A DNA stretch of 64,000 bases from Lacinutrix sp. MedPE-SW (GTDB taxonomy: Bacteria; Bacteroidota; Bacteroidia; Flavobacteriales; Flavobacteriaceae), in assembly GCF_001874145.1 (NCBI RefSeq), contig NZ_MPCX01000015.1, positions 1 to 64,000 on the forward strand. Reading direction: 5' to 3'. Below the pieces are notes generated by a model. It was not told the DNA's origin and did not search any database. It was given only the letters and a program-made list of their open reading frames with translations. The position numbers were made by a program, and so were the translations under genes. Positions within the stretch are counted from its first letter, which is position 1. Each line of letters opens with the position of its first letter. Shown in pieces: positions 10,320 through 20,517 of this stretch.

Positions 10320-13300
10320 TTATTCTTCTAATCTAATGTCTAATCCTAATCCTTTTAATTCGTGCATAAGTACGTTAAAAGATTCTGGTAATCCTGGATC
10401 TGGCATTGGTTCACCTTTTACGATTGCTTCGTAAGTTTTGGCTCTACCAACTACATCATCAGATTTTACTGTTAAGATTTCTCTTAGGGTGCTTGATGCT
10501 CCATAAGCTTCAAGTGCCCAAACCTCCATCTCACCAAAACGTTGACCACCAAATTGTGCTTTACCACCTAATGGTTGTTGTGTAATTAATGAGTATGGTC
10601 CAATAGAACGTGCGTGCATTTTATCGTCTACCATATGCCCTAATTTAAGCATGTAGATTACACCAACTGTTGCTGGTTGGTCAAAACGCTCTCCTGTTCC
10701 ACCATCGTATAAGTAAGTATGACCGTATCTTGGAATTCCAGCTTCATCTGTAAATTCGTTAATTTGATCTATAGAAGCACCGTCAAATATTGGTGTTGCA
10801 TATGTTCTTCCTAAATCTTGTCCAGCCCATCCAAGTACTGTTTCGTAAATTTGCCCAATGTTCATACGCGATGGTACACCTAATGGGTTTAATACGATAT
10901 CTACTGGCGTTCCGTCTTCTAAGAAAGGCATATCTTCTTGACGAACGATACGTGCAACAATACCTTTGTTACCGTGACGTCCTGCCATTTTATCTCCTAC
11001 TTTTAGCTTACGTTTTTTAGCAATATATACTTTTGCTAATTTTATAATTCCTGCTGGTAATTCATCACCTACAGAAATTGTAAATTTCTCACGACGTAGA
11101 GAACCTTGTAAATCGTTCTCTTTAATTTTATAGTTGTGAATTAAATCTGCAACTAATTTATTTGTATGGTCATCAGTCGTCCAAGTTCCACCTGTTAAGT
11201 GCGTATAATCATCAACAGCATTTAACATTTTAAGTGTGAATTTTTTACCTTTTGGTAAAACTTCTTCTCCTAAATCATTAAATATACCTTGTGAAGTTTT
11301 TCCGTTTACAATAGCAAATAGTTTTTCAACTAATACAGATTGTAATTCATCAAACTTGATATTGTATACTGTTTCTAATTGTGCAATATCTTCTTTATCT
11401 TGAGCTCTCTTACGTTTATCTTTGATTGCTCTAGAAAATAATTTTTTATTAATTACTACACCGTGTAGTGATGGAGAAGCTTTTAATGATGCATCTTTAA
11501 CATCTCCTGCTTTATCTCCAAAGATTGCACGTAGTAATTTTTCTTCTGGTGTTGGATCGCTTTCTCCTTTAGGAGTAATTTTTCCAATAAGAATATCTCC
11601 TGGTTTAACTTCTGCACCAATACGAATCATTCCGTTTTCATCTAAGTCTTTTGTAGCCTCTTCTGAAACATTAGGAATATCGTTAGTTAATTCTTCGTTA
11701 CCTAATTTTGTATCTCTTACGTCTAAAGAATATTCATCAATATGAATTGATGTGAATATATCTTCACGAACAACTTTTTCTGAAATTACAATTGCATCCT
11801 CAAAGTTATACCCTTTCCAAGGCATAAAGGCTACTTTCATATTTCGACCTAAAGCTAATTCTCCATTTTGTGTTGCGTAACCTTCAGATAAAACTTGGCC
11901 TTTTTTAACTTTATCACCTTTTTTAACAATTGGCTTTAAGTTAATAGAAGTACCTTGGTTTGTTTTTCTGAATTTTACTAATGGGTAAGATTTCACATCG
12001 CTGTCAAAACTTACTTTAGCTTCATCTTCTGTTCTTTCGTACTTGATTATAATTTCTTTTGCATCTACATACTCTACAACTCCATTTCCTTCTGCATTAA
12101 TTAATACACGAGAATCTGATGCTACTTGTCTTTCTAATCCTGTTCCAACAATTGGCGCTTGCGGACGTAATAATGGTACTGCTTGACGCATCATGTTAGA
12201 TCCCATTAATGCACGGTTGGCATCATCATGTTCTAAGAACGGAATTAAAGAGGCAGATATTGAAGAAATCTGGTTTGGTGCAACATCTGTATAATGAATG
12301 TCTTTTGGATCCATTACCGGGAAGTCACCTTCCATACGAGCAATTACTTTGTCGTGTAAGATTTTTCCATTTTCATCTACATCTACAGTTGCTTGCGCAA
12401 TTAATTTTTCTTCTTCTTCTTCTGCACTTAAATATGTTGGTGTACTTTTAATATCTACTACACCATCTGTAACTTTTCTATAAGGTGTTTCAATGAATCC
12501 CATAGAGTTTACTTTAGCGTAAACAGATAATGAAGAGATTAATCCAATGTTTGGTCCTTCTGGAGTTTCAATTGGACAAAGTCTTCCGTAGTGAGTATAG
12601 TGAACATCACGAACCTCGAATCCTGCTCTTTCTCTAGATAAACCTCCAGGTCCTAAAGCTGATAAACGACGTTTGTGTGTAATCTCGGCTAATGGATTGG
12701 TTTGATCCATAAATTGAGATAACTGGTTTGTACCAAAGAAAGAATTAATTACAGACGATAATGTCTTTGCATTAATTAAGTCGATAGGTGTAAATACCTC
12801 GTTATCACGAACGTTCATACGCTCACGAATTGTACGTGCCATACGAGCAAGACCAACACCAAATTGAGAAGATAATTGTTCTCCTACTGTACGTACACGA
12901 CGGTTAGATAAGTGATCAATATCATCAATCTCTGCTTTAGAGTTAATAAGCTCGATTAAGTATTTTATTATTGTAATGATATCTTCTTTGGTAAGCACTT
13001 GCTTATCCATACCGATATCTAATTGTAATTTTTTATTCATTCTATAACGACCTACTTCTCCAAGAGAGTAACGTTGGTCACTAAAGAATAATTTATCTAT
13101 AATACCACGAGCTGTTTCCTCATCTGGCGGCTCTGCATTACGTAGTTGTCTATAGATGTGTTCTACGGCTTCTTTTTCAGAGTTTGTTGGATCTTTTTGA
13201 AGCGTATTGTGAATAATTGCGTAATCTCCTTGTTGTGCAGTTTCTTTATGTAAAAGAATAGTTTTTACACCTATTTCAAGAATTTCTTCAATGTTATCTT

Positions 13301-14132
13301 TATCTAATTCTGTATCACGGTCTAAGACAATCTCATTACGCTCAATAGATACTACTTCTCCTGTATCTTCATCAACAAAATCTTCATACCATGTATTTAA
13401 TACACGAGCAGCTAATTTTCTTCCTAAAACTTTTTTAAGTCCAGATTTAGAAACTTTAACCTCTTCGGCTAAGTCGAAAATTTCAAGAATATCTTTATCT
13501 CTTTCGAAACCGATTGCTCTAAATAATGTTGTAACAGGTAACTTTTTCTTACGGTCGATGTATGCATACATCACTTGGTTGATATCTGTAGCAAATTCAA
13601 TCCAAGAACCTTTAAAAGGTATTACTCTTGCTGAATATAATTTTGTTCCATTAGCATGGAATGATTGTCCAAAAAATACACCTGGAGATCTATGTAATTG
13701 AGATACTACTACACGTTCAGCACCGTTGATACAAAAAGTACCAGAAGGTGTCATGTAAGGTATTGTTCCTAAATACACATCTTGAACTATGGTTTCGAAA
13801 TCTTCATGCTCAGGATCTGTACAATATAGTTTTAACCTTGCTTTTAATGGAACGCTATACGTAAGTCCTCTTTCTATACACTCTTCAATAGCATATCTTG
13901 GTGGGTCGACGAAATAATCTAAGAATTCTAATACGAATTGATTACGTGTGTCTGTGATTGGAAAGTTCTCCATGAAGGTATTATACAATCCTTCATTACC
14001 TCTTTCTTCAGATTTTGTTTCAAGTTGGAAAAAATCCTGGAAGGATTTTATTTGAATATCCATGAAATCTGGATATTCAGTTCTATTAATAATAGACGAG
14101 AAATTTAATCTTTCAGCTTGTGTTACTAACAT
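10320..14132 (-). CDS. rpoB: DNA-directed RNA polymerase subunit beta
   Basis: A 1270-aa beta subunit of RNA polymerase. Beta-family signatures include [39 protein letters not shown] (the rifampicin-pocket region), [22 protein letters not shown] and [12 protein letters not shown] near residue 1046. I chose the ATG at 14132 ([12 protein letters not shown]); a TTG codon directly before it would add one residue but is less likely. The gene is preceded by a strong spacer hairpin (14197-14233) and followed closely by rpoC. Essential core enzyme. Confidence 0.98.
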   Translation of the reverse strand: MLVTQAERLNFSSIINRTEYPDFMDIQIKSFQDFFQLETKSEERGNEGLYNTFMENFPITDTRNQFVLEFLDYFVDPPRYAIEECIERGLTYSVPLKARLKLYCTDPEHEDFETIVQDVYLGTIPYMTPSGTFCINGAERVVVSQLHRSPGVFFGQSFHANGTKLYSARVIPFKGSWIEFATDINQVMYAYIDRKKKLPVTTLFRAIGFERDKDILEIFDLAEEVKVSKSGLKKVLGRKLAARVLNTWYEDFVDEDTGEVVSIERNEIVLDRDTELDKDNIEEILEIGVKTILLHKETAQQGDYAIIHNTLQKDPTNSEKEAVEHIYRQLRNAEPPDEETARGIIDKLFFSDQRYSLGEVGRYRMNKKLQLDIGMDKQVLTKEDIITIIKYLIELINSKAEIDDIDHLSNRRVRTVGEQLSSQFGVGLARMARTIRERMNVRDNEVFTPIDLINAKTLSSVINSFFGTNQLSQFMDQTNPLAEITHKRRLSALGPGGLSRERAGFEVRDVHYTHYGRLCPIETPEGPNIGLISSLSVYAKVNSMGFIETPYRKVTDGVVDIKSTPTYLSAEEEEEKLIAQATVDVDENGKILHDKVIARMEGDFPVMDPKDIHYTDVAPNQISSISASLIPFLEHDDANRALMGSNMMRQAVPLLRPQAPIVGTGLERQVASDSRVLINAEGNGVVEYVDAKEIIIKYERTEDEAKVSFDSDVKSYPLVKFRKTNQGTSINLKPIVKKGDKVKKGQVLSEGYATQNGELALGRNMKVAFMPWKGYNFEDAIVISEKVVREDIFTSIHIDEYSLDVRDTKLGNEELTNDIPNVSEEATKDLDENGMIRIGAEVKPGDILIGKITPKGESDPTPEEKLLRAIFGDKAGDVKDASLKASPSLHGVVINKKLFSRAIKDKRKRAQDKEDIAQLETVYNIKFDELQSVLVEKLFAIVNGKTSQGIFNDLGEEVLPKGKKFTLKMLNAVDDYTHLTGGTWTTDDHTNKLVADLIHNYKIKENDLQGSLRREKFTISVGDELPAGIIKLAKVYIAKKRKLKVGDKMAGRHGNKGIVARIVRQEDMPFLEDGTPVDIVLNPLGVPSRMNIGQIYETVLGWAGQDLGRTYATPIFDGASIDQINEFTDEAGIPRYGHTYLYDGGTGERFDQPATVGVIYMLKLGHMVDDKMHARSIGPYSLITQQPLGGKAQFGGQRFGEMEVWALEAYGASSTLREILTVKSDDVVGRAKTYEAIVKGEPMPDPGLPESFNVLMHELKGLGLDIRLEE

Positions 14133-14196
14133 CAATGGACGAAATTTTGATTAAAAAAAATTGGTTTGTACATAGTATTACCTATATACGACAAAT

Positions 14197-14233
14197 GGTC
14201 TAGGTCTTAGAGCACTTGCTCCAGACCTAAACC
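14197..14233 (-). promoter_or_regulatory. rplL-rpoB spacer hairpin (attenuator or RNA-processing site candidate)
   Basis: An 11-bp outer stem (GGTTTAGGTCT with AGACCTAGACC, one G-T pair) plus an inner GAGC/GCTC stem with a 4-nt loop. It lies 24 nt after the rplL stop and about 60 nt before rpoB. No U-run follows, so it is not a standard terminator. In E. coli the same spacer carries an attenuator and an RNase III site; the analogy is an inference. Confidence 0.65.
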
Positions 14234-14256
14234 TTTGTTAATTATGGTTGTTAAGC

Positions 14257-14631
14257 TTACTTAAGCTCAACCTCTGCTCCTGCCTCTTCTAACTGAGACT
14301 TTAAAGCTTCTGCTTCATCTTTAGATACTGCTTCTTTGATTGCACTTGGTGCTTCATCAACTAAACCTTTAGCTTCTTTTAATCCTAAACCAGTTAATTC
14401 TTTAACTAATTTTACTACAGCTAACTTAGCGCTACCTGGAGCTTTTAAGATTACATCAAACTCAGTTTGCTCTTCAGCAGCGTCTCCACCACCTGCAACT
14501 GGTCCAGCCATAGCTACTGCAGCTGCAGCAGGCTCAATACCGTATTCATCTTTTAATATAGTTGCTAACTCATTTACTTCTTTTACTGTAAGGTTAACTA
14601 ACTGTTCTGCGAAATCTTTTAAATCTGCCAT
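14257..14631 (-). CDS. rplL: 50S ribosomal protein L7/L12
   Basis: A 124-aa stalk protein of the large subunit that recruits translational GTPases. The N-terminal dimerisation helix region ([28 protein letters not shown]) is followed by an Ala/Gly-rich hinge ([17 protein letters not shown], about residues 35-51) and the C-terminal domain ([17 protein letters not shown], then [14 protein letters not shown]). It lies 53 nt after rplJ in the operon. Confidence 0.98.
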   Translation of the reverse strand: MADLKDFAEQLVNLTVKEVNELATILKDEYGIEPAAAAVAMAGPVAGGGDAAEEQTEFDVILKAPGSAKLAVVKLVKELTGLGLKEAKGLVDEAPSAIKEAVSKDEAEALKSQLEEAGAEVELK

Positions 14632-14684
14632 TTGTAATAATTTTTTAATTTTAATATTTAAGTGTAAAGTGCGTACTTTTTAAA

Positions 14685-15206
14685 TTATCCCTCTTTTTGA
14701 GATAATGTTTTAAGAATTCCTGAAAGTTTTCCTCCACTTGATTTAAGTGCAGAAACAACATTCTTAGCAGGAGATTGTAATAATCCAATAATATCTCCAA
14801 TTAATTCTTCTTTAGATTTGATATCAACTAACATATCTAGTTGCTCATCTCCAATATAAACTGCTTCCTCAATAAATGCTCCTTTTAATAAAGGTTTTTC
14901 AGATTTTTTACGGAACGCTTTAATTACTTTTGCTGGTGCATTACCAGTCTCAGAATACATTACTGATGTATTTCCTTTAAGCGTTGATGGTAAGTCTCCA
15001 AAATCTTTATCTGAAGCTTCCATTGCTTTTTCAAGTAATGTGTTTTTTACTACTGCTAGTTTTACGTTTGCTTTAAAACAAGCACGACGTAAATCTGAAG
15101 TACTACCTGCATTTAAACCTGATATATCAGCTAAATATATATTAGCATTATCGGCTAATTGTGCAGTTAATTCTTCTATAACTTGTGATTTTTCTTCTCT
15201 TGTCAT
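14685..15206 (-). CDS. rplJ: 50S ribosomal protein L10
   Basis: A 173-aa L10, the stalk base that anchors the L7/L12 dimers. It begins MTREEKSQVIEELTAQLADN. The typical L10 core follows (DLRRACFKANVKLAVVKNTLLEKAM), and the C-terminal helix region (LQSPAKNVVSALKSSGGKLSGILKTL) is the L12-binding segment. It lies 20 nt after rplA. There is no room in that spacer for a long E. coli-type L10 leader, so any L10 feedback site must lie elsewhere. Confidence 0.98.
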   Translation of the reverse strand: MTREEKSQVIEELTAQLADNANIYLADISGLNAGSTSDLRRACFKANVKLAVVKNTLLEKAMEASDKDFGDLPSTLKGNTSVMYSETGNAPAKVIKAFRKKSEKPLLKGAFIEEAVYIGDEQLDMLVDIKSKEELIGDIIGLLQSPAKNVVSALKSSGGKLSGILKTLSQKEG

Positions 15207-15226
15207 GATATAAAGTTATTTAACTA

Positions 15227-15916
15227 CTAACCGATTTTTGTATCAACTGCTATACTAGGACTCATTGTAGAAGACATATAAATGCTTTTTACATATACTC
15301 CTTTCGCCGCAGTTGGTTTCAGTTTCATTAATGTTGTTAATAATTCGTTTGCATTACCTGCAATTTTATCTGCACTAAAAGATGCTTTACCAATTGCTGC
15401 ATGTACGATACCTGTTTTATCAACTTTAAAGTCAATTTTACCAGCCTTAACCTCTGTTACCGCTTTAGCGATATCCATAGTTACTGTACCTGTTTTTGGG
15501 TTAGGCATTAAACCACGAGGACCTAATACACGTCCTAAAGGACCTAACTTACCCATTACACTTGGCATTGTAATAATTACATCTACATCTGTCCATCCAC
15601 CTTTGATTTTATCAAGGTATTCTTGAAGACCTACATAATCTGCTCCAGCTTCTTTAGCTTCTGCTTCTTTATCTGGAGTTACTAATGCTAAAACTTTTAC
15701 ATCTTTACCAGTACCATGAGGAAGAGATACTACACCTCTTACCATTTGGTTAGCTTTTCTAGGATCTACTCCTAAACGCACTGCTAAATCAACAGATGCA
15801 TCAAACTTTGTGTTGGTAATTTCTTTTATTAATGCTGAAGCTTCTTGAACTGAATATACTTTATCCTTTTCTAATTTTGCTACAGCTTCTTTACGTTTCT
15901 TTGTTAATCTTGCCAT
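15227..15916 (-). CDS. rplA: 50S ribosomal protein L1
   Basis: A 229-aa L1 of the ribosomal L1 stalk, involved in E-site tRNA release. The signature region is clear: [36 protein letters not shown] at roughly residues 109-145. It starts with [19 protein letters not shown] and lies 20 nt downstream of rplK. In other bacteria L1 represses its own rplK-rplA mRNA; a hairpin in the rplK leader (16398-16427) is a possible site here. Confidence 0.98.
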   Translation of the reverse strand: MARLTKKRKEAVAKLEKDKVYSVQEASALIKEITNTKFDASVDLAVRLGVDPRKANQMVRGVVSLPHGTGKDVKVLALVTPDKEAEAKEAGADYVGLQEYLDKIKGGWTDVDVIITMPSVMGKLGPLGRVLGPRGLMPNPKTGTVTMDIAKAVTEVKAGKIDFKVDKTGIVHAAIGKASFSADKIAGNANELLTTLMKLKPTAAKGVYVKSIYMSSTMSPSIAVDTKIG

Positions 15917-15936
15917 CTCTTTTAAATCTTTTTAGG

Positions 15937-16377
15937 TTAATTTGGTGCGTCTCCACCTTTAACAGTTATACCCATAGATCTTGCTGTTCCAGCAATCATT
16001 TTCATTGCAGAGTCAATAGTAAATGCGTTTAAATCTACCATTTTATCTTCTGCAATAGTTTTGATTTGATCCCAAGAAACCTTTGCTACTTTACGTACGT
16101 GAGGTTCACCTGATCCTTTTTTCACCTTGGCCGCTTCTAATAATTGTACTGCAGCTGGAGGAGTTTTAATTACAAAGTCAAATGATTTGTCTTTGTAAAC
16201 TGAGATTACAACTGGTAATACTTTACCAGCTTTATCTTGTGTTCTAGCATTAAACTGCTTACAGAACTCCATGATATTAACTCCAGCAGCACCTAAAGCG
16301 GGTCCAACCGGTGGCGACGGATTCGCTGCACCTCCCCTTACTTGTAACTTAACTACTTTACCTAATTCTTTTGCCAT
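15937..16377 (-). CDS. rplK: 50S ribosomal protein L11
   Basis: A 146-aa L11, part of the GTPase-associated centre. The N-terminal proline-rich segment ([31 protein letters not shown], about residues 16-45) and the C-terminal RNA-binding domain ending in [15 protein letters not shown]-type sequence are clear. It is followed 20 nt later by rplA and preceded by a 72-nt spacer with a 10-bp hairpin. Confidence 0.98.
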   Translation of the reverse strand: MAKELGKVVKLQVRGGAANPSPPVGPALGAAGVNIMEFCKQFNARTQDKAGKVLPVVISVYKDKSFDFVIKTPPAAVQLLEAAKVKKGSGEPHVRKVAKVSWDQIKTIAEDKMVDLNAFTIDSAMKMIAGTARSMGITVKGGDAPN

Positions 16378-16397
16378 TTTTAATAATTTAGTTCGGT

Positions 16398-16427
16398 ATC
16401 GATTTTCAATTGGAAGCGAAAATCAAT
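16398..16427 (-). promoter_or_regulatory. Hairpin in rplK leader, possible L1 feedback site
   Basis: In the minus transcript ATTGATTTTC pairs with GAAAATCGAT over 10 bp (one G-T pair) around a 10-nt loop, just upstream of rplK. Position fits an L1 translational-feedback element, but I cannot confirm the L1-binding consensus; function is inferred. Confidence 0.35.
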
Positions 16428-16449
16428 CCCATCTTTATTGTAACAATTA

Positions 16450-17004
16450 TTATATTTTTTCAACTTGCATGTAACTTAATTCAAGTGGTGTTTTTCTTCC
16501 AAAAATTTTCACCATTACTTCAAGCTTACGTTTTTCTTCGTTTATATTTTCTATTGTACCATCAAATCCATTAAAAGGACCATCAATAACCTTAACTGTT
16601 TCCCCTTTTGTGTAAGGAATTGCAACATTTGTATCTGCCTCTACAGTTAATTCATCTACTTTACCTAACATTCTATTAACTTCAGATTGTCTTAATGGTA
16701 AAGGATCACCTCCTTTTGTAGCTCCTAAAAAACCTATAACATTTGTAATACCTTTAATAATATGCGGCACTTCTCCTGTTAAATTTGCTTTTATCATTAT
16801 GTAACCACTAAAATAAACTTTCTCTTTGTTTATTTTTTTTCCGTTACGTATTTGGACTACATTTTCTGTTGGTACCAATACTTGTTCTACATAATCTTGT
16901 AAACCAAGTCTAGCTATTTCGTTTTCTATATAAGTTTTTATCTTATTTTCTTGACCACTTACAGCTCTAACAACATACCATTTTTTCTCTCCAACTTCTG
17001 CCAT
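16450..17004 (-). CDS. nusG: Transcription termination/antitermination factor NusG
   Basis: A 184-aa NusG. The NGN domain begins KKWYVVRAVSGQENKIKTYIEN and contains VYFSGYIMIKA and the NVIGFLG segment. The C-terminal KOW domain reads VKVIDGPFNGFDGTI. It binds RNA polymerase beta' clamp helices and links it to Rho or the ribosome. It is placed 7 nt after secE, as in many bacteria. Confidence 0.98.
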   Translation of the reverse strand: MAEVGEKKWYVVRAVSGQENKIKTYIENEIARLGLQDYVEQVLVPTENVVQIRNGKKINKEKVYFSGYIMIKANLTGEVPHIIKGITNVIGFLGATKGGDPLPLRQSEVNRMLGKVDELTVEADTNVAIPYTKGETVKVIDGPFNGFDGTIENINEEKRKLEVMVKIFGRKTPLELSYMQVEKI

Positions 17005-17011
17005 AATAATC

Positions 17012-17209
17012 TTAGTTTACAAAATTATTAAAATAGAAACCTATCACTTTACTGAATACAGTATCAATTCCCCATATAGCTAATGAAAAAACAATTGAAA
17101 ACACAGCAACTAAAATAGTTAAGCTTTGAACTTCTGACCAAGGAGTCCATGTTACATTATTTTTTAACTCTCCAAATGATTCCTTTATATAATTTACTAT
17201 TCCAGCCAT
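17012..17209 (-). CDS. secE: Preprotein translocase subunit SecE
   Basis: A 65-aa single-span SecE. A short amphipathic N-terminal helix (VNYIKESFGELKNNVTWTPWSEVQ) is followed by one transmembrane helix (LTILVAVFSIVFSLAIWGI). It stabilises SecY in the inner-membrane translocon. It sits between tRNA-Trp and nusG, the classical order. Confidence 0.95.
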   Translation of the reverse strand: MAGIVNYIKESFGELKNNVTWTPWSEVQSLTILVAVFSIVFSLAIWGIDTVFSKVIGFYFNNFVN

Positions 17210-17293
17210 TTTTAATGTTTTGTTTTACTAACACTTGTTTTACAAGCATTTAATTTGTTTAAGAGTTTAATACTAAAACTATAACTCTTTAAG

Positions 17294-17366
17294 CACGGGT
17301 TGAGAGACTCGAACTCCCGACACCTGGTTTTGGAGACCAGTGCTCTACCAACTGAGCTAAACCCGT
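17294..17366 (-). tRNA. tRNA-Trp (CCA)
   Basis: A 73-nt cloverleaf with acceptor ACGGGTT/AACCCGT, D-arm AGCTCAGTTGGTAGAGC, anticodon loop CTCCAAA with anticodon CCA, and T-arm GGGAGTTCGAGTCTC. The 3' CCA is not encoded. It lies between tuf and secE. Confidence 0.96.
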
Positions 17367-17431
17367 AAATATAAGTCAAGGTGCCACGAATAACGGGACA
17401 CCTTAACCTTTATATTTAAAAGACTAAAAAA

Positions 17432-18619
17432 TTAGTCTAAAATCTCAGTTACCTGACCAGCTCCAACTGTTCTTCCTCCTTCACGGATAGCGAAACGAAG
17501 ACCAACATTCATCGCAATTGTATTGATAAGCTCAACTGTGATTGTTAAGTTATCTCCTGGCATAACCATCTCAACTCCATCAGGAAGTGCAATGTTACCA
17601 GTTACATCAGTTGTACGTACGTAGAACTGTGGACGGTAGTTATTATGGAATGGAGTGTGACGTCCACCTTCTTCTTTTTTAAGGATATAAACCTCTGCTT
17701 TAAACTTAGCGTGTGGTGTTACAGAACCTGGCTTAGTAATAACCATACCTCTAGATATTTGAGACTTCTCAATACCTCTTAATAAGATACCAGCATTATC
17801 ACCAGCTTCTCCTCTATCTAATATTTGACGGAACATCTCGATTCCTGTAATAGTAGAAGTTAATTTTTCTGCACCCATACCAATAATCTCTACAGGATCT
17901 CCAGTGTTAGCAATACCAGTTTCAATACGACCAGTTGCTACAGTACCACGTCCAGTAATAGAGAATACATCTTCGATTGGCATTAAGAAATCTTTATCTA
18001 CTTCTCTTAAAGGCTCTTCAATCCAAGCATCAACTTGCTCCATTAATTCTAAAACAGTGTCAACCCATTTTTGCTCACCATTTAAAGCTCCTAAAGCAGA
18101 ACCAGATACTACAGGTCCATTATCACCATCATATTCGTAGAATGATAATAATTCACGAACTTCCATATCTACTAACTCTAATAACTCTTCATCATCAACC
18201 ATATCCACTTTGTTTAAGAATACAACAATTCTTGGGATACCTACTTGACGACCTAATAAGATGTGCTCACGAGTTTGTGGCATAGGACCATCAGTCGCAG
18301 CTACTACTAAAATAGCACCATCCATTTGTGCAGCACCAGTTACCATGTTCTTAACATAATCGGCGTGACCTGGACAATCTACGTGTGCGTAGTGACGGTT
18401 AGCTGTTTGATACTCTACGTGCGAAGTATTAATTGTAATACCTCTTTCTTTTTCTTCTGGAGCGTTATCGATAGTATCGAAATCTCTTGCTTCTGATAAA
18501 CCTGCATCAGCTAATACTTTAGTAATAGCAGCAGTTAAAGTTGTTTTACCGTGATCTACGTGTCCAATTGTACCAATATTTAAGTGTGGTTTTGAACGAT
18601 CGAAAGTTGCCTTTGCCAT
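17432..18619 (-). CDS. tuf: Elongation factor Tu
   Basis: A 395-aa EF-Tu that delivers aminoacyl-tRNA to the ribosomal A site. G1 GHVDHGKTT is at residues 19-27, G3 DCPGHADYV lies near residue 80, and G4 NKVD is near 136. Domains 2 and 3 are complete, ending in GQVTEILD. It is embedded between tRNA-Thr (GGT) and tRNA-Trp, so the mRNA is probably released by tRNA processing on both sides. It is the only tuf copy in this window. Confidence 0.99.
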   Translation of the reverse strand: MAKATFDRSKPHLNIGTIGHVDHGKTTLTAAITKVLADAGLSEARDFDTIDNAPEEKERGITINTSHVEYQTANRHYAHVDCPGHADYVKNMVTGAAQMDGAILVVAATDGPMPQTREHILLGRQVGIPRIVVFLNKVDMVDDEELLELVDMEVRELLSFYEYDGDNGPVVSGSALGALNGEQKWVDTVLELMEQVDAWIEEPLREVDKDFLMPIEDVFSITGRGTVATGRIETGIANTGDPVEIIGMGAEKLTSTITGIEMFRQILDRGEAGDNAGILLRGIEKSQISRGMVITKPGSVTPHAKFKAEVYILKKEEGGRHTPFHNNYRPQFYVRTTDVTGNIALPDGVEMVMPGDNLTITVELINTIAMNVGLRFAIREGGRTVGAGQVTEILD

Positions 18620-18686
18620 GTTTTAAATAATTTAATCTTAGTTATATAATAATATTAGTGTTCAAATTTTGTTTTTTAAAAAATCG

Positions 18687-18758
18687 AGCCAATGACGGGA
18701 ATTGAACCCGTGACCTCTTCCTTACCAAGGAAACGCTCTACCTCTGAGCTACACCGGC
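18687..18758 (-). tRNA. tRNA-Thr (GGT)
   Basis: 72 nt with acceptor GCCGGTG/CATTGGC, anticodon loop TTGGTAA (anticodon GGT) and T-arm CACGGGTTCAATTCCCG. No encoded CCA. Last tRNA before tuf in the transcript. Confidence 0.96.
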
Positions 18759-18767
18759 TAAATATAG

Positions 18768-18840
18768 AGCGAGAGACCAGGTTCGAACTGGCGACATTCA
18801 GCTTGGAAGGCTGACGCTCTACCAACTGAGCTACTCTCGC
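18768..18840 (-). tRNA. tRNA-Gly (TCC)
   Basis: 73 nt with perfect acceptor GCGAGAG/CTCTCGC, anticodon loop CTTCCAA (anticodon TCC) and T-loop GTTCGAA. No encoded CCA. It is 9 nt from the neighbouring tRNA-Thr. Confidence 0.96.
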
Positions 18841-18890
18841 AATTATTTAAATTCTCAAATTTAAAACTTACATTTTCTTGGTAAAAAATG

Positions 18891-18972
<82 letters not shown>

Positions 18973-19039
18973 AATTTTAAATTTTATTCAATTTTTTAAA
19001 GAACTTTAAAAAAGCTTTTACACTTTCTTAATTTTTAAG

Positions 19040-19113
19040 AGCCGATGGAGGGACTCGAACCCACGACCTGCTGATTACAAATCAGCTGCTCTAGCCAGCT
19101 GAGCTACATCGGC
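19040..19113 (-). tRNA. tRNA-Thr (TGT)
   Basis: 74 nt with acceptor GCCGATG/CATCGGC, anticodon loop TTGTAAT (anticodon TGT) and T-arm GTGGGTTCGAGTCCC. No encoded CCA. It is the first gene of the tRNA-tuf transcript. Confidence 0.96.
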
Positions 19114-19135
19114 TTTTGTTACTTTTTTTACGTAT

Positions 19136-19160
19136 AAAAAAAGCCCGCTATTTCTAACGG
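19136..19160 (-). terminator. hpf terminator overlapping the tRNA operon start
   Basis: The minus-strand stem CCGTTA/TAGCGG with a GAAA loop is followed by GGC and seven T. It lies 55 nt after the hpf stop. The tRNA-operon promoter (19165-19194) is immediately upstream, so the predicted transcription start falls at the edge of this hairpin. Confidence 0.65.
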
Positions 19161-19164
19161 ACTG

Positions 19165-19194
19165 CAAATGTAAATATTTATTTAGTTATTCAAA
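19165..19194 (-). promoter_or_regulatory. Promoter of the tRNA-tuf-secE locus
   Basis: On the minus strand there is TTTG (19191-19194), an 18-nt spacer and TACATTTG (19165-19172), an exact match to the Bacteroidetes TTTG/TAnnTTTG consensus. It is positioned to drive tRNA-Thr(TGT) and the genes downstream. Confidence 0.75.
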
Positions 19195-19214
19195 AATATT
19201 TTTCACAATTATTT

Positions 19215-19517
19215 TCATAAATGTGCTCTTAATTTCTCTTTTCTCTTTTTTAACTGTCTTTGAAGTGACGCTACAGCCATATCTGCACCTTCTTCAAAAG
19301 TTTTACATTGTTTTTTTATTACTAAGCTATCGCCTGGTACACTGACTTTTGCTTCAAAAATTTTATTTTCTTTATCACTTGTGTTTTGAACTTTTAAAAA
19401 CACATCGGATTTAATGACTTTATCGTAGTAGTTATCGAGTTTATCCATTCGGGTTTGAATGAAGTTTAACAGTTTTTGATCTGCATTGAAATTTACTGCT
19501 TGCGTGTTCACTTTCAT
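19215..19517 (-). CDS. hpf: Ribosome hibernation-promoting factor (short HPF/RaiA family)
   Basis: About 100 aa, the short form without the C-terminal dimerisation domain. It starts MKVNTQAVNFNADQKLLNFIQ and has the basic end LQRQLKKRKEKLRAHL. Family members bind the 30S decoding region in stationary phase. I prefer the ATG at 19517; another ATG two codons upstream (19523) would give MLMKV. It lies 34 nt after xerC on the same strand, so the two are probably cotranscribed. Confidence 0.9.
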   Translation of the reverse strand: MKVNTQAVNFNADQKLLNFIQTRMDKLDNYYDKVIKSDVFLKVQNTSDKENKIFEAKVSVPGDSLVIKKQCKTFEEGADMAVASLQRQLKKRKEKLRAHL

Positions 19518-19551
19518 AAGCATTGCTATTAATTAAGTTATACAATGGCTG

Positions 19552-20442
19552 TTATTTTTTACTTCTTGGGTGCGCTTTTAAGTAAACTTCTTTTAATTGA
19601 GCTATACTATTATGTGTATATACCTGTGTTGCTGCCAGGCTTGAATGCCCCAAGAGTTCTTTAACAGCATTTAAATCTGCACCTTGGTTTAATAAGTGTG
19701 TGGCAAATGAGTGCCTTAGTATATGTGGACTCTTTTTCACTTTATTGGATGCTAGACTAAAATACTCATTTATTATTCTGTAAACAAGAGTTTCGTAAAT
19801 TTTAACGCCTCTTTTTGTTAAGAATAAATATTCTTGATCTTTTATGTTTTTTAATTCTTGTCGCTTTTCTATATATTGATTAATTGTTTTGTTTACGGAA
19901 TCTAATAGTGGGACATAGCGTTCTTTATTTCTCTTTCCTAATACTTTAAGTGTTTTATTGGCTTGATTAATGTCTTTTATTTTTAAATTAACTAGTTCAA
20001 TGCGACGTATTCCTGTGGAATAAAACAGTTCTATTATTAGTTTGTTTCTTAAGCCTTTAAAATTGTTTTCGTGTTGTAAATCGTCTATCGCCATGGCTAC
20101 TTCTGTTTGTGAGAATGGCACTTGTATTTTTTTGCTTGTTTTGAGTGCTTTATGTTTGGCTAAGGGATTTGTTTTTAAGTGCTCTATTTTTAAAAGGAAT
20201 TTATAATAGGTGTTTAATGCTGAGATTTTTCGGTTTATTGTTCTATTTGAAATTTTACTTTCTACTAATTGTACAATCCAGCTTCTTATTTGTGAGTAGT
20301 TAGCTGTTTTTATTGTGGTTGTTTCGTGATTTTTTTCTAGGTATTCTTGAAAAGCTTCTATATCTTTTGAATAGGCTTTTATTGTTAGTTGTGAATAGTT
20401 TCGTTCTAACTCTAGATAATCTACAAAAGCTTTTAAAGACAT
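19552..20442 (-). CDS. xerC: Tyrosine recombinase XerC/XerD family
   Basis: 296 aa, the usual Xer length. The N-terminal SAM-like core-binding domain (about residues 1-85) includes ELERNYSQLTIKAYSKDI. Catalytic residues are visible: R146 (STGIRR), K170 (LGKRNKERYVPL), H240 and R243 (HILRHSFATHLL), H266 (LLGHSSLAATQVYTH) and the nucleophile Y275. The family resolves chromosome dimers at dif. Placement in the hpf-tRNA-tuf locus supports a housekeeping chromosomal Xer rather than a phage integrase. XerC versus XerD cannot be decided by eye. Confidence 0.9.
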   Translation of the reverse strand: MSLKAFVDYLELERNYSQLTIKAYSKDIEAFQEYLEKNHETTTIKTANYSQIRSWIVQLVESKISNRTINRKISALNTYYKFLLKIEHLKTNPLAKHKALKTSKKIQVPFSQTEVAMAIDDLQHENNFKGLRNKLIIELFYSTGIRRIELVNLKIKDINQANKTLKVLGKRNKERYVPLLDSVNKTINQYIEKRQELKNIKDQEYLFLTKRGVKIYETLVYRIINEYFSLASNKVKKSPHILRHSFATHLLNQGADLNAVKELLGHSSLAATQVYTHNSIAQLKEVYLKAHPRSKK

Positions 20443-20469
20443 TTTTATGGGTTTGTTTTATAAATATAA

Positions 20470-20477
20470 CAAATTTA
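20470..20477 (-). promoter_or_regulatory. Candidate -7 box for xerC-hpf
   Basis: TAAATTTG on the minus strand matches TAnnTTTG and lies 28 nt before the xerC ATG. No clear -33 element was seen. Confidence 0.4.
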
Positions 20478-20517
20478 AGCGGTTTTGTTTTTGGGTTTAA
20501 AACTGCTTTTTCTGGTA

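Noticed and set aside
10790-13701. Several open frames on the plus strand over rpoB, some with membrane-like sequence
   Set aside because: They are shadows of the highly conserved rpoB reading frame on the minus strand; no matching promoter, codon usage or homology.
19552-20442. XerC-like gene as a phage or island integrase
   Set aside because: Length, catalytic residues and location next to hpf and the tRNA-tuf locus fit the chromosomal Xer recombinase; no phage or att structure is adjacent apart from the repeat element.
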